DNA from: Euclidia mi
Lineage: Eukaryota; Arthropoda; Insecta; Lepidoptera; Erebidae
DNA length: 64,000 nt
Direction of reading: 5' to 3'
NCBI GenBank assembly: GCA_944739405.2
Contig: OX123183.2
Location: forward strand, 90,534,729 to 90,598,728
This document shows, in pieces, positions 45,561-57,970 of the stretch. Below the pieces are notes generated by a model. It searched no databases, was not told the origin of the DNA, and worked only from the letters and a program-made list of their open reading frames with translations. The translations under genes and the position numbers were made by a program. How positions within the stretch are numbered: position 1 is the stretch's first letter; every line of letters begins with the position of its first letter.

Positions 45561-46722
45561 TATTTATGCATATATTCGACAATCTGTCACTCACTATTTC
45601 AGGACTAAACTTTACCATCAATCATGATAAATACTCATGAAGAAAATAATAAACTAGGAAAATTGCCAAGCGCTATACGCTTTTTTTCAGCCTCGATGAC
45701 ATATTATTGTCATGTCCAATGTTTCATACAAGCGAAAGGACAAGCATAGCTAGTACGAGTATATAAACGAGTGTTTATCAAAATAGCTAAATCTGACCAC
45801 GGTTCGTTGCGGCTCACTGTGATACGATATGAATACGAAAATAATAGCGTCCTGCAATTTTTCATATCAGTATAAAAAAAATCTCGTTTAAAAAAGTGAG
45901 ACCATGTCAGCTATACTGACATGAGCACACTTGCATACTTGCACGAGCAGAAATAAGAACCACATCTTCTCTATACCACAGAACAAAACGATATACCCAC
46001 ACGCACAAATTCGTGCAGCGTTCGGCATCGCTCGATAAAGAAATCACGTTAGCAGAAACTAAGATAAGAGATATACTTAGATACTTTTCTTGCGTATGGC
46101 TTTTCGTGCTTGTGAGCGTTTGGTAAGTGTTACGAATATTCAATGTTATTGCAATAGAACCTAGTGTACCTACAAATATCAAGTAACATACTTGACAAAT
46201 TCTATTTCTTTTCTTTCTTTGTAAAAATAAAATCAAAAGATAGTGTAGAAGCAAATTGCCTGCCTGCATTACAAAAAATGTATATGCTTAAAATTTTCAC
46301 ATAAAACTTCCTTTAACATATTATTATAAAAGCATTATCAGTGTACAATACAAATAAAAATAGCATCCAATTACGTTTCTGTGTTCAAAACTAGGTTTCA
46401 TTTCAATAGTTACTATTCTAAGCGGTATTTTTCTACCGGCATTCATTTTTCAATGCAATATAGCTATCAGTTTTTACTGACGTATTTAACAAGCTCGTAA
46501 ATTGCTATCGTATACCGACTGTTACACATAACTATAGCGGCAATTTTGGTGTTTTTCTAAACAATTTTTAGTGGTAGAAAATCGTACTAATAGTACTTTT
46601 TTTCGACGCCTTGGCAATTTTTCAATAAAACATAATTTTTCTGCTCCGTAACGGCAAATAATATCTTGCCAAATTAAGGTTCTAGAATTATTATTTCTAA
46701 ATAAATTAAACTTAAAGTACTA
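45561..46722. other. No gene seen
   Basis: AT-rich. A perfect hairpin CATGTCAG-CTATA-CTGACATG lies at 45903-45923. The 120-aa minus ORF at 45907-46269 has no family features and is probably chance. Confidence 0.3.
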
Positions 46723-47130
46723 GCTGACCAAGCGAACTCCGTATCGCCTTTTTAAGAGTTTTTATTTAATTCCCTTTTTCCAAGCCCCCTTTCCAAAGTT
46801 ACCATTGACTTAGCGCTTAATCTCTTATCATTTCAGTCTTTAAATGATGTACAAACAAACATATTTTTCATATAATATTGAATTCCCCATTTCTTAAAAT
46901 ATCGGAGACGATACCCATATCGACTTAAAAAAAAATCCCGTCCGCCATCTTTGATTTCCTATCCGCCATCTTTGATCACGAAATAGATGTTGTATTTGGA
47001 TTCTCCATCCCTATAATCATCAGAGACGATGCCCATATTGATTTTTTAAATTTTTCCCATCCGCCATCTTTGATTTCCCATCCACCATCTTGAATCACTC
47101 TAATCGCTTGGATCACTAAATAAATTTCAT
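46723..47130 (+). repeat. Helitron-like noncoding repeat
   Basis: It starts CTAGCTGACCAAGCGAACTC. It contains repeated TCCGCCATCTTTGATTTCC blocks (about 46940-46985, 47055-47100) separated by GAGACGAT(A/G)CCCATAT. This arrangement is typical of a widespread insect noncoding family. Confidence 0.5.
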
Positions 47131-47339
47131 ATTATTAATCAGCGTCCCGAAAATCTCGAAAACGATACCCATATAGATTGTATCCTATTCGTTTAAATTC
47201 GCCTTTAACCCAACCCTGCCCCTTCTCGTTTGAACATTTTATTATTTTTGCCTGGCCCCTAAAAGTTGTGGCGTAACTTTATGTAGTTTATTTAGAAAAA
47301 ATATGTTGGTAGCGCCATCTACCTTTCCATCGAGAACTA

Positions 47340-47641
47340 ATCACGTCAACGTCAATGGTTCGTCGCTGCTCGGCCAATCCGAGCGGTCCTTTTCATAAAT
47401 CCCCTCCCGAAACACCTCGCTATTGGCCACCTTGCTCAACGGCGACGCAGAACATTCGAGACGCTGAGATCGTGTCCGCCATACCGCACCGCACCGCTAT
47501 AATTATTACCGCTTATACAAAACTCAATAAAACCGCCCGCGAGTGAAAGTGATTTGTGTAGTGGAGTGATTCAAACAGCTTCAGGATTCTCGAAAACACC
47601 AGGAGACTGCCCTTCTGAGAAGAAGAAGATTGCCGTGCAAG
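47340..47641 (+). promoter_or_regulatory. Candidate promoter and noncoding first exon
   Basis: A GC-richer block with two CCAAT/ATTGG boxes (about 47374 and 47424) is followed by purine-rich transcribed-looking sequence and a consensus donor GCAAG|GTAAGAG at 47641/47642. It could be the first exon of a gene to the right, or part of an LTR. No coding evidence. Confidence 0.25.
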
Positions 47642-48559
47642 GTAAGAGGTGCCTTTCTACACCATACTTTCTCTCCCTCTCCAATCCTAGGCGACCAGAA
47701 CTCGCCATCCTTTAAATACAGTCTATTTTTTACCAAATCGCCTAGGAACCTTCGGTTTCGGTGTAACGCCGAACCATATGTAAATACTTAAAAGTGTATA
47801 AGGGTAGTTCTCCGAAATTTCATTCTTCAACTGATTCATCTGGCCAAAATTTAATTTCACTTTCAGCTCGGTAATGCATGTTCATATGAAAATAGGTATA
47901 CCAAAGAACATATATTTGAATGAGGGACTCGTTTTTATTAAGTACCTAGTTTTCAAGATACGACGTTCAAATATTTTGTGCCCAGATGAATCAGAAACAG
48001 AAATTATAATGAGAAAATTTTATTAAGAAAACAATTATATTTTAACAATTACGATAATATTTTTTATAGAAATAGTAATCAGTGATTATATCGCGTAGAA
48101 AGGCACTTTTAAAACTCTAAAAAGTTGTTTTTTATGGGCAAGCGAGAATATTGTAATATAACAAAAAAAAAAAACTTTTGCTAATATTTGTAATAGGTAG
48201 GTACAATCAATTCTTTTAGGTACAAAAAATATTATACTTAATTGCTACAATATATTATTCTCTCTGTTTGATTTTTTTCCATGTACAACTCAATAGTCAT
48301 ATGATACATATGCTGTTTTGACCATACGAATCAGGCACAGTTGAATCAGGATTTTGCCTGCAATCACGCATAACTCATCATACAGACAGACTTTAGTATT
48401 GACACTTTTCTACACGAATCTATAACTTCACATTGTCTATGGTCGACGCGGGAAAATGTAACAAAATTTTAAGAAATTTTATTTTGTTATAATTTTAAAT
48501 CGCATTGGGCATTATATCTCTATTATATATTGTGAATTGCCTAAATTATATCTAATATA
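47642..48559. other. No gene seen
   Basis: AT-rich sequence between the candidate exon and the LINE. Nothing recognised. Confidence 0.3.
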
Positions 48560-48677
48560 CGTATAGAGCGCGTTTTTTTTAGTTCCGTTTCGTAAAACAA
48601 TGCGATCTGATTATAGACGCGCGTTCGCGCGCCGTCGTTTGTTTACGCGCGGTGAGGAAAAGATTATAATATGCAAT

Positions 48678-49742
48678 ATGAGTCAATATTCTGCTGAAAA
48701 TGAGCAGCAAGTTGCGGAGAACGTTAGTATGGAGGAAGGTGTTATGGATAATGAGGACATTTTGACACACGTTGGAAGTGAGTACGACAAAGATGAGAGT
48801 TTACACAATGGAGACGAATGTAGTATGAATGAGCAAGACTGGACATTAGTTAGAGGTGAGAAAAGGAGAAAGTCAGAAAAAATTGATGTCAGTATGTCGA
48901 GTTTAGATAAACTACCTAGACAGTTTGCTTTGGCAAAGCTTTTTAACACTGAAAATATATGCGGAATTACTCGAGTCAAATATATCAATGCTTTCAAAGT
49001 CATCGTCAGTTTTGATAGTGTAAAGAATGCTGAGAAACTTATATCTTGCCAAACTTTTAAAGAGAAAGATTGGCGAATACAGAAGACTTGGGAGGTAAAT
49101 GTATCTTATGGCATCCTTAGAAATATTGACATGGATTTAACCGAGGCTGAACTTTTAGAATACATTAAAAGTGGTAACGGATCTCAAGTATTATCAATGA
49201 AAAGGCTCAATCGAAAACACCCCGACGAAGGATGGTCACCAAGTGAAACGATACGGATATGTTTTAGAGGTAATGTCCTTCCTCAATTTGTAACTATACT
49301 TATTATGAGAGTTCAAGTCGAGCCATACGTATTTCCCGTTACCCAATGCTCTCGATGTTGGCGCTTTGGACATACTTTGAGACTTTGTCCATCACTTAAA
49401 GTCATTTGTCCCAAGTGTAGTAAAAACCACCCAAACTGCGAAACTACGGACTTTAAATGCGTAAATTGCAATGGAAGTCACATGGCTCTAGTCAAATCTT
49501 GTCCAGCCTTTCAAAAAGAAAAGAAAATCAGAGCTTTGATGTCAGAATTCAATTGCACATATCGCCGGGCTCTTTCTATGTATGTTCCACCTTACTCACC
49601 ACAGTATGACTCTAAAATTTCTACATATCAAAACAATAGTCATATCTACGCCACCGTACAAGCACCTTTCATCCAAAACGTGTCATCAAATCCCACATCT
49701 TATGCAGCCGTAGTAGCTATTAACTTTCAAAATGGCCAGTAA
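48678..49742 (+). CDS. LINE ORF1, CCHC zinc-knuckle protein
   Basis: The frame is open from 48600, but the ATG at 48678 (MSQYSAENEQQ) fits better because the 26 residues before it are Arg-rich UTR-like sequence. The product is about 354 aa. After an acidic N-terminus comes an RRM-like region (LAKLFNTENICGITRVKYIN...). Three knuckles follow: CSRCWRFGHTLRLC, CPKCSKNHPNC and CVNCNGSHMALVKSC. It would bind element RNA and assist target-primed reverse transcription. The frame is intact. The stop overlaps the ORF2 start by 11 bases. Confidence 0.88.
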   Translation: MSQYSAENEQQVAENVSMEEGVMDNEDILTHVGSEYDKDESLHNGDECSMNEQDWTLVRGEKRRKSEKIDVSMSSLDKLPRQFALAKLFNTENICGITRVKYINAFKVIVSFDSVKNAEKLISCQTFKEKDWRIQKTWEVNVSYGILRNIDMDLTEAELLEYIKSGNGSQVLSMKRLNRKHPDEGWSPSETIRICFRGNVLPQFVTILIMRVQVEPYVFPVTQCSRCWRFGHTLRLCPSLKVICPKCSKNHPNCETTDFKCVNCNGSHMALVKSCPAFQKEKKIRALMSEFNCTYRRALSMYVPPYSPQYDSKISTYQNNSHIYATVQAPFIQNVSSNPTSYAAVVAINFQNGQ

Positions 49743-52700
49743 TACTTCGAAACACATACAAATTAAGATTTTGCAATGGAATTCACAGAGTATACGACCC
49801 AAAAGTTTATTATTTGAACAGCTATTGTCACAAAACAGAATCCATATAGCTGTGATTAGTGAGACATGGTTCGATCCCGAAAGCAGGTTTAGCATTAATA
49901 ATTATAATGTATTTAGAGCAGACCGCGCAGACAATTACGGGGGCGTATCTATTTTAACCCATAGATCTATTAAAGCTCAGTTATGCCGTATAGAACATCT
50001 TAACGCTGATATAGAGTTACTACATGTCAAAATCTATAACTGTAAACATATTGAAAATGTGATTGCTGTGTATTGCCCACAATGGGTTCACACGAAACGA
50101 AATGATTGGGACGGTTTGTTTTCTCAATTCAATGTAAAATCTCTTATTTTAGGTGATTTCAACGGACATCATGTTTCATGGTCGTACAAAACGGATTCTA
50201 GAGGCTCCCAAATACATAATGCTATTAATGACTCTAAGTTAGTGTTTTTAAATGACGGTAATCCCACTCGAATTAAATTAGTAGGTGGTAATATACAAAA
50301 AAGCTCGCCCGATCTGACACTGGCTACGTCTGATATCGCATGCTACTTTAACTGGCAGGTAACTAACGAATCGATGGGCAGCGATCATCTCGTTATTAAC
50401 ATTTCTTCAACTAGTTCATATAGTCCTAACTTTGTTAGAAAACGTTATTTTAGGTTAGCTGACTGGTTTAAATATTCATCCGATCTTGAAAACGCTTTCT
50501 CCAATTTTAGTACGTTTGGCGAACCTCAACTAGTATATGAAAATTTTATCAAGCAAATAAGTAAAGCAGCAGATGATAACATTCCTTTCATTAAGATTGA
50601 TTCCAATCCTTGCAGCAAATTTACCCCGAAACCATATTGGAACCCTAGTTTATCTCATATAGTTGCAAAACGGAGATTAGCATTATCAAAATTTCGTAAA
50701 AACCCAACACCCTCAAACCTGGCAGTTTTAAATAATTTAATTAAAGAACCTCAAAGGCTTATTAGGAAGGCCAAGTCAGAGAGTTGGCATGACTTTTGTA
50801 ATTCTTTTGACGAGAGTACCTCTCCTGCAGAAGTCTGGAGAAAGATGAAAAGGCTTAAAGGTAATAGAACTCAAAATTTATACACAGATAAAAGTAAAGC
50901 TGAATCGCTACTCAATAACCTATGTCCCGCGTATGTTTCTCCAATTACACCTACTTTTAAATCTATAAACCCTATACTAGAATCCCCGCTTACCATACAC
51001 GAATTAGAGTCCAGCATAAAAGCTACTGATACTGCTCCTGGTTGCGATAACATTTCATTTTCGATGATAAAACATTTGCTTAAAGTCGGTAAAAACATTT
51101 TACTCTGTATATTTAATATTTTTTTGTCTACGGGTTTCACACCATCACAATGGCGGGACATTTGTATAGTTCCAATTCCCAAACCCGGCCGGAACCCGAC
51201 TTCAATATCCTCTATTCGCCCTATTAGTCTTATATCCTGTGTTTGTAAGATTTTTCATTCCATAATAAACAGGAGGTTAGAATGGTACTTAGAAAAAAAT
51301 GACATATTTTCAACTGAAACTAGGCTTCAGAAAATCAAAATCTTGTTTAGACAGCTTGACTAGACTCGTAACACGAATTCAATCTGGTTTCTCAAAGGAT
51401 ATGTTTACTATAGCGTGTTTTCTCGATGTAGATAATGCATATAATAACATAAATATAGCACTCTTCTTGGCATTCTAGACATAATTGGCGTCGGCCAAAA
51501 AATATGTTACTATTTATGGAACTTTCTGAGTTTTAGAATATTAAAAATTAAGTAAGTAGATGCACTGGTCAAGGCATAGCACAGGGCGATCCATTGTCCC
51601 CTTTATTATTTAACGTAGTAACATATAGTATTTGTAAATCTGTAAATAATGTGTTTATTTCACAGTAAGCGGATGACCTTACATTGTACATATCTGATAA
51701 AAACATAGAATCTGCTCAAAGGTCTCTTCAAACTGCACTGAATTTATTAGTGAATCTCTTAGAAAATTTAGGCCTAAGTGTTTCGCCTCTAAAAAGTAAA
51801 TTGTGTGTTTTTAAGAAAGGGTTGAATAGAAATAATACCAGCATACATATAAATAAGACACCATTGCAACTAGTCGATACAGTGAAGTATTTAGGTCTAT
51901 GGTTGGATCGCTCATTGAGATGGACTAAACATATAAACGAGCTGTATCCCAAAATTCACAAATTCCTAAATATTTTCAAAGTGTTGGCGGGCGCCGGATG
52001 GGGCGTAAACCCTAAGCATTTAAGACTTTTATACATAGCAATTATCAGAAGCCGACTGGATTATAGTAGTTTCCTTTACGATAATAGTTGCCATGCAAAT
52101 TTATTTAAACTGGACAAGCTTCAAAATGAATCCATGCGTATTATTGGTGGTTTTACTAGGAGTACACCCATTCATGTAATGGAAAATGAGCTTTGTTTAG
52201 TACCTCTAAAAATACGAAGACTATATCTTGCTGGCAAGTTTTGGTTCAGATCAATGGCAATAACTAACAATGTTACCATTAACGTTATAACTGAATTAAT
52301 TTCACAACTTTCTAGTTCATACTGGCGGCGTAAAAAAATTCCTGCTATTGTACAAATACACTTAAAATATAAAGATGTAAATATGTCTTCAGAAAAATGT
52401 TTGGGTATATATACATTAGATTATTGGATAAGCAGATACGACTTGAGAAATATTATAAAACATGAAATCGGTACTATTAATTAACAAGGCCAAAAAAGAA
52501 TACAACTCAGATATATTGCGACTTAATTGTTCAATATATATCGAAAATAAATATTCCTCTCATTATAAAATATTCACCGATGGATCTAAGGACGAGTCTT
52601 TTATGGGAGTTGCTTATTTCGATCCACAAGTTGACAAATCGGTAAAATTCAAAATGTGTAATAACATGTCTATAATGCATCTAGAATTATTGGCCATTTT

Positions 52701-53336
52701 CGAAGCATTATCCTATATTGAATCAATAAGTTATAGTAAATTTGTTATTTTAACAGATTCTAAAAGTTCCCTACAGCACTTGATTCGATGTACATCGTGT
52801 ATAAGGGGCATTCCAATTGCCTACAGTATTATTAAATCCTTATTTAAGTTGCAAACTGATTCCAAAGAAGTTATCCTCCAATGGATTCCATCTCACATTG
52901 GCTTGATAGGGAATGAAAGAGCAGATTCAGCAGCAAAAGAGGCTTTATATGATGGTACACCAACTAATGCTTTACCTTTTTATACAGATTGTATTCATTT
53001 ACTTATAAAACATTGCACTGATTTGTGGAAAGTACATTTTGATGAAAGATCGCTCTAGAAAGGTTTATGGTACAAGACCTTACAAAATAATTTGTGTAAC
53101 AAGTTATGGTTTGAGAAATGTGTATTGCAAAGAAATGTGTTAGTAACGGCTTTAAGACTTCGATCTGGTCACATGCCACTGAATAAATTTGCTTTTCTGA
53201 TGAAAAAAGTAACATCGCCCACAGGGGCGATGTTACTTTGAGTTACTTTGAGCACAGGCTCAGAATGTGGTATAATAGAGGATGCGTTGCACATAATAGT
53301 GGAATGTGTTCGGAATGAAGACATTAGAAGTTGGCT
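49732..53336 (+). pseudogene. LINE ORF2 (endonuclease-RT-RNase H), broken
   Basis: Endonuclease starts at once (ILQWNSQSIRPKS; ISETWFDPES; LGDFNGHH; GSDHLVI). RT follows (TAPGCDNISFSMIKHLLK, SIRPISLISCVCKIF), then RNase H with FTDGSKDES, MHLELLAIFEAL, LTDSKSSLQHL and SHIGLIGNERADSAAKE, which hold the four acidic residues. The C-terminus decays after 53058. Breaks: frameshifts at about 51325-51480, a stop exactly at the Tyr position of the YADD catalytic box (51666-51668) and a stop at 53056. A 543-aa first segment is intact. Confidence 0.92.
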
Positions 53337-53571
53337 GGTGTAATAGTATTTTGGCTTATCCGTATTCAGAGAAAGCATTAATGTTATATAAGGTTGTAGA
53401 AGCTGGTGTAAGAAGACGTTCAAATTGTCCTAGTTAAGTTGTGTATATAAGTATTTTTGTTATTATTTTATGTTGGTTCTAGTTTTTAAGTGGTATGCAT
53501 GTAATTGACAGACCAATGGAGTAATATAGTCAAACTTGACTAAACTCCTTAAAATAAATTAAAAAAAAAAC

Positions 53572-54404
53572 TATTACTTAAAAGCGTCTATCGAAACGCA
53601 GACTGAAGTTGCAAAATAATAAAATAATGTTTATAAAGTAGGCATTGTAATTAGTATGCCACCTGAACCAAGCACAGATGAATTAGCTATTTATTTTCGT
53701 AACACCGGGATCTAAGCCATCCAGCCCCAGGTACATCTTCTAGGTCGTCCGTGGCACGACTGGCTTCCCACCGCACGGGAAACCAGACTCTCATAACCAT
53801 TACCCAACCACGTCCGGCCAAGAACAACTTACGCCATATCAATTAGTATTACACGCCGGCCGGACACTTCTTATTTTCTTATTTATAAACAAATTAAGGT
53901 ATTTATAACTAATACATATTTTTTTATAAGAGATTTTTTTATATACGGCTATTCATTTCCTCTCGATAATATATTAATTTATATTGATTTATTATAGGGA
54001 AAATGCCACATCGACTATTTTGTGAATATGAAGAGGCATCATATTTAAGGGTTCTAAAAATTTTGCATTTTAATAAGGTGATAATTTTATCGCAATATAG
54101 AGTAATGTAAATACTGTTGACTGATTGATTATGTAGATAATATATTTTATTGCTATAGCGAGAATGGTATACAATAAATACATATTATATATGGTATACA
54201 ATAATTACAGATGAATAAATAAATTATTATTGTTATTATTATTTTCAGCTCGGAATTTAGGTACTCAAACTATAAAATACCATAGGTCTGGTATTCCTAT
54301 TAGAATATTAGATTGTAGTGAAACATTTGTGTTCTGTTACAATTAATATAAAAACTTTTTAATCCAATGAATAGTTTTAGACTTTTACGACTTGTACCAA
54401 CATA
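53572..54404. other. No gene seen
   Basis: AT-rich flank of the LINE. CCGGCC-containing sequence at 53815-53870 forms a weak inverted repeat. Nothing else recognised. Confidence 0.3.
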
Positions 54405-54560
54405 TAAATTAGACGACTGGTTGGCGCAGCGGGGGTATAAGCGACCGCTACGCCGAAGGTCGCGGGTTCGAATTCCGCTCACGTCAAACATTTGTGTGCA
54501 TGAATATTGATGTTTGTCTTGGACTGGGTGTTTCTATGTATAATATGTATGTATTTACAA
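54405..54560 (+). mobile_element. tRNA-derived SINE (GACTGGTTGGCGCAG head)
   Basis: GACGACTGGTTGGCGCAGCG holds the A box and GGTCGCGGGTTCGAATTCCG the B box. The body TGGACTGGGTGTTTCTATGT is typical of another lepidopteran SINE. Not a tRNA gene: no acceptor stem pairing. Confidence 0.65.
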
Positions 54561-54683
54561 AAACATAAGAGGAATACACCAATATAAGAGGTAAAATACC
54601 TTACATTTGCCTCGACGTTTCGGAATGGGTCACATCAACCGTAGTGGTGCCAACCAAACCCATGATTGATACATACGATCTTA

Positions 54684-54918
54684 AGGCCTTGCCACACGGC
54701 ACAATTTTACCACTGATCAAATTTTCAATCGAATTGGCTTTGCCCGTCTACACGACACAATCAAATCACTGATGTTCATTCCGTCCACCCGATTGGCTAA
54801 AATCTGGTGGTACCGCCCACCCGATGAACTTGAGTTGGACGACTGGCGTCTACACGTCACGATTTCATCAAGTGATTTAGTCAAGTTGGACGTAAAATTG
54901 TGCCGTGTGGCAAGGCCT
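54684..54918. mobile_element. Harbinger-like MITE with TTA duplication
   Basis: A 235-bp element. The terminal repeat AGGCCTTGCCACACGGCACA then ATTTTAC is perfect at both ends (28 bp) and flanked by TTA (54681-54683, 54919-54921), the 3-bp target of PIF/Harbinger. No ORF. Confidence 0.88.
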
Positions 54919-54984
54919 TTAGTTTAAACACAAATATAAATTACTACGAAACCCTAAAATAGAGGTTTTCTTTTATACACATTA

Positions 54985-57030
54985 ACTTTTTATTTATTTA
55001 GCCTATACATGTGTCCCACTGCTGGGCAAAGGCCTCTCCCTTGACCGCCATTCATCCCTGTCCTGTGCTATGTTTGGCCAGTCGTTGTCGAAAGCATCGA
55101 GGTCGTCCCGCCATCTCCGTTTAGGTCTGCCGCGTCGTCGTCGACTATCATGGGGCACCCAACTGGTTATTAAATAAACCCAACTTCCTGGGTACATACG
55201 GCAGAGGTGACCAGCCCAGTACCACTTCAGCCTGGCAGATTTTAAGCCAACATCGGCTATGTGTGTTTTGGAACGTAGCGTGGTGTTCCGGACACGGTCG
55301 GTCCTTTTTACCCTGAGAATGCTACGTTCCATAGCCCTTTGGCAAATCTTCAGTTTGGACTTCTGGATTTCCGTCAAGGACCATGTTTGTGCACCGTAGG
55401 TTAGGACGGGCAATATACACATATCGACGAGCTTTCGCTTGAGTGTCAGTGGGAGGTTGCCCTTCAGTAGCTCTTTCATTGACCAGAAGCTCTTCCAGGC
55501 ATTTTCAACTCCGTCCTACTTCTTTGTCTTGCCTGTTGCTGAAAGAGACAATCTGGCTCAAGTATATATACTCGTCGACATAATGTATAGTCTGCCCGTC
55601 CAACGTGACCCTACGTTTCGTGCTGTTGGTCATTACTTGAGTTTTGGCCCGGTTCATCTGAAGTCCAACTTGAAGACTTGCAGAGCTGAGGTTTTTAAGC
55701 ATTAGCTTGAGTTCCGAGGCTGATGAGGAAAAGAGAACAATGTCGTCGGCGAACCGAAGATTTGTTAATCTTTTGCCGTCGACCACAATGCCTCTGGCAC
55801 AAATTCGTCAGACTGCCGAAAACCTGTTGCAGGACACTAGTAAAAAGTTTAGGAGACAACGGGTCACCCTGTTTGACGCCTCTCTCTATTTTAAATGACT
55901 GACCAGAAAGTTGGAGCTTGACATCTGCTGTACTATTATTGTAAATGGCTTTAATGAGGTTTATGTAGGGCTCTTCTATATTGTGTTTCCGTAAGGCATC
56001 GTTTATTGCACTATGAGTAATGGTGTCAAAGGATTTGGAAAAATCCACGAATCCTAGGTACAGAGGTTTGTTAAATTCGTAATGTTTTTATATGATTTGG
56101 TTCACGGTGTGGAGGTGGTCTATAGTGGAGAAACCGGGTCGGAATGCTGCTTGCTCGACGGGTTGATATTGGTCTGATTGGTCAGCGATTCGATTTTCTA
56201 TAACCTTTATAAATGTTTTGTAAATATGAGAGACTAAACTTATGGGTCGGTAGTTGCCGATGTTGCATTTTTCGCCTTTTTTGTGCAGAAGAACTATATT
56301 GGAATGACAAAATTTTCTTGGAATTTGGCATTTGTGTAGTACAGTATTAAAAAGTTGTGTAATATATATGGCAAGAGGATTGATTTTCCGAATATTAAGG
56401 TTGCTGTGCTTATACCATCGGTGCCTGGACTTTTACCTAACTTTAAGGTTTTTAGAGCTTTATTGACTTCGTCTTCTGTTATTGGTGTAATTGTATCATT
56501 ATGAGCATAATTTTCGATATTATTAATTTTGGAATTGTCTGAATAGAGGGAAGAAAATATTTTGTGCATGTTATGCTGGTGGTTCCAAAGTGATAGAAAA
56601 TGCTGTTTTCCCTTTCAACAGTTTCTTTGCCCTTTCTCCTCATCTCTGATAGACCAATGATGTCCCACTTAATATCCTTTACTGCATTTTCGAGTTCTAA
56701 TAATAGTTCTTCTTTAAGTAACGTACGAACGTTGTATGTCAGAAAATTTAAATTTTCGGTGTCCATTTTGCGCGCCGGGTCAGTTTGACGGGTTGTACTT
56801 AATAACGCCCGGGGATTCTTAGCACCTCTCACTCCAAGGACTTTCCGATTTCCGCCATAACCAGGTGTCTTGGAGCCGCCGGGCACTCGAGGCCTAGACG
56901 GGGATTGACTCATCCATAGCAAGATGTGGAACTCGAGCCCACAACGCTGGTCCAATGCGTCTTGATAGGTCGTCCGTTTGCCTCGTTTGTTGTTTAGCAG
57001 GGTATACCACGCGCAGGTGAGGTTGACTTG
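54985..57030 (-). pseudogene. RTE-like LINE, internally deleted, minus strand
   Basis: Order on the minus strand: endonuclease start (LNFLTYNVRTLLKEEL, IIGLSEMRRKGKETVE; 56766-56590), then a junction lacking the rest of the endonuclease, RT start (LKLGKSPGTDGISTA), IERGVKQGDPLSPKLF, the catalytic LRFADDIVLFSS box (about 55750), and the C-terminus LPLTLKRKLVDMCILPVLTY and RRRGRPKRRWRDDLDA, ending at the stop by 55003. Frames change at least three times. The 3' tail is (AAAT)n at 54986-55000. The last coding sequence, GGCCTTTGCCCAGCAGTGGG, also ends the SINE at 32594. Confidence 0.88.
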
Positions 57031-57044
57031 AGTCCCGTAAGATA

Positions 57045-57970
57045 GTGTATACATGCATAGACTCACGCCTGTTTCCCGGAGGGGTAGGCAGAGACTACGG
57101 AACGCCATTTGCAACGATCCTGACATACCTCTCTTGCTTCACTCACTCCCATCAAGTTTCTCATGCATGCTCTTCTGTTAAGGGTACTTCTGACTTGTCC
57201 ATTTTTCAGGATGTCTCCAATCTGGTCGGAGAACGTCCGCCTGGATCTACCCCTTTATCCTGTCCCATTCACACTTGCCTCATATATCTTCTTTGTCAGT
57301 CTATCGTCATCCATCCTCTCCATGTGCCCAAACCATCTTAACATGCCTTTCTCAATGCTTGTCACTACATCTTCTTTTACCCCACTACACTCTCTTATCA
57401 CACAATTCTTTACTCTGTCGGTCAAAGATACACCACACATACTTCTCAGTGCTCTCATTTCTACAGTATTTATTCTACTTTCAAATCTCTTCTGCCTTAC
57501 CCAACTTTCACTACCGTACATAAGGGTAGGCACTAATACCCCTCTATGCACAGCCAAACGTGCTTTTTGGACACGTTTTGGCTATTCATAAACGCCTTTA
57601 GAGCTCCATTCACTCTATTACCTGCATTAACTCTTCTTTCAATATCTTCTTCATTCTTACCATCTCTTGTAAACAACGTACCTAAGTATACAAACTCATT
57701 CACTTGCTCCACTCGTTGTCCATCGATCAAAAGATTACAAGCCGTAACGCATTCCTCCTTTTCAAAAACTATAACTTTCGTTTTACTTACATTCACTTTC
57801 ATTCCTTTCCTCTCTAACGCACCATACATGATTGTTAACATCTCCTGCAATTCCTCCGCTGAAGATGCAAGTATTACCTGATCATCAGCATAAAGGAGGC
57901 ATTTGACAAGTAACCCATTCATCCTTAATCCGCAGTCACTATGTTTTAGATCTTGCAAACAACTGTCCAT
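57045..57970 (-). pseudogene. Second LINE 3' region, minus strand
   Basis: Two overlapping frames give the RT palm and C-terminus: KCLLYADDQVILASSAEELQ (YADD box), MKVNVSKTKVIVFEKEE, FVYLGTLFTRDGKNEEDIER (57970-57533), then VLVPTLMYGSESWVRQKRFE and MLRWFGHMERMDDDRLTKK (57557-57255). It ends with the 3' sequence CTCTGCCTACCCCTCCGGGA near 57080. It belongs to a different RTE-like lineage from the element to its left. The frame break is near 57540. The 5' part is missing. Confidence 0.87.

Larger units (their letters stand above)
48560..53571 (+). mobile_element. I-type LINE, nearly full length
   Basis: About 5 kb with ORF1 (zinc-knuckle nucleic-acid binding), ORF2 (endonuclease, RT, RNase H), a short 3' UTR and an A-rich tail at 53562-53571. 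EN-RT-RNase H order with a CCHC ORF1 is characteristic of the I superfamily. The 5' boundary and target duplication were not resolved. Confidence 0.88.

Noticed and set aside
45907..46269. 120-aa minus-strand ORF as a gene
   Set aside because: No recognisable domain, and the DNA is AT-rich with no supporting splice or promoter signals.
54684..54918. A hAT-type MITE
   Set aside because: The target duplication is 3 bp (TTA), which fits PIF/Harbinger rather than the 8 bp of hAT.
55439..57881. Plus-strand ORFs of 60-140 aa
   Set aside because: Antisense shadows of the minus-strand LINE reverse transcriptases.
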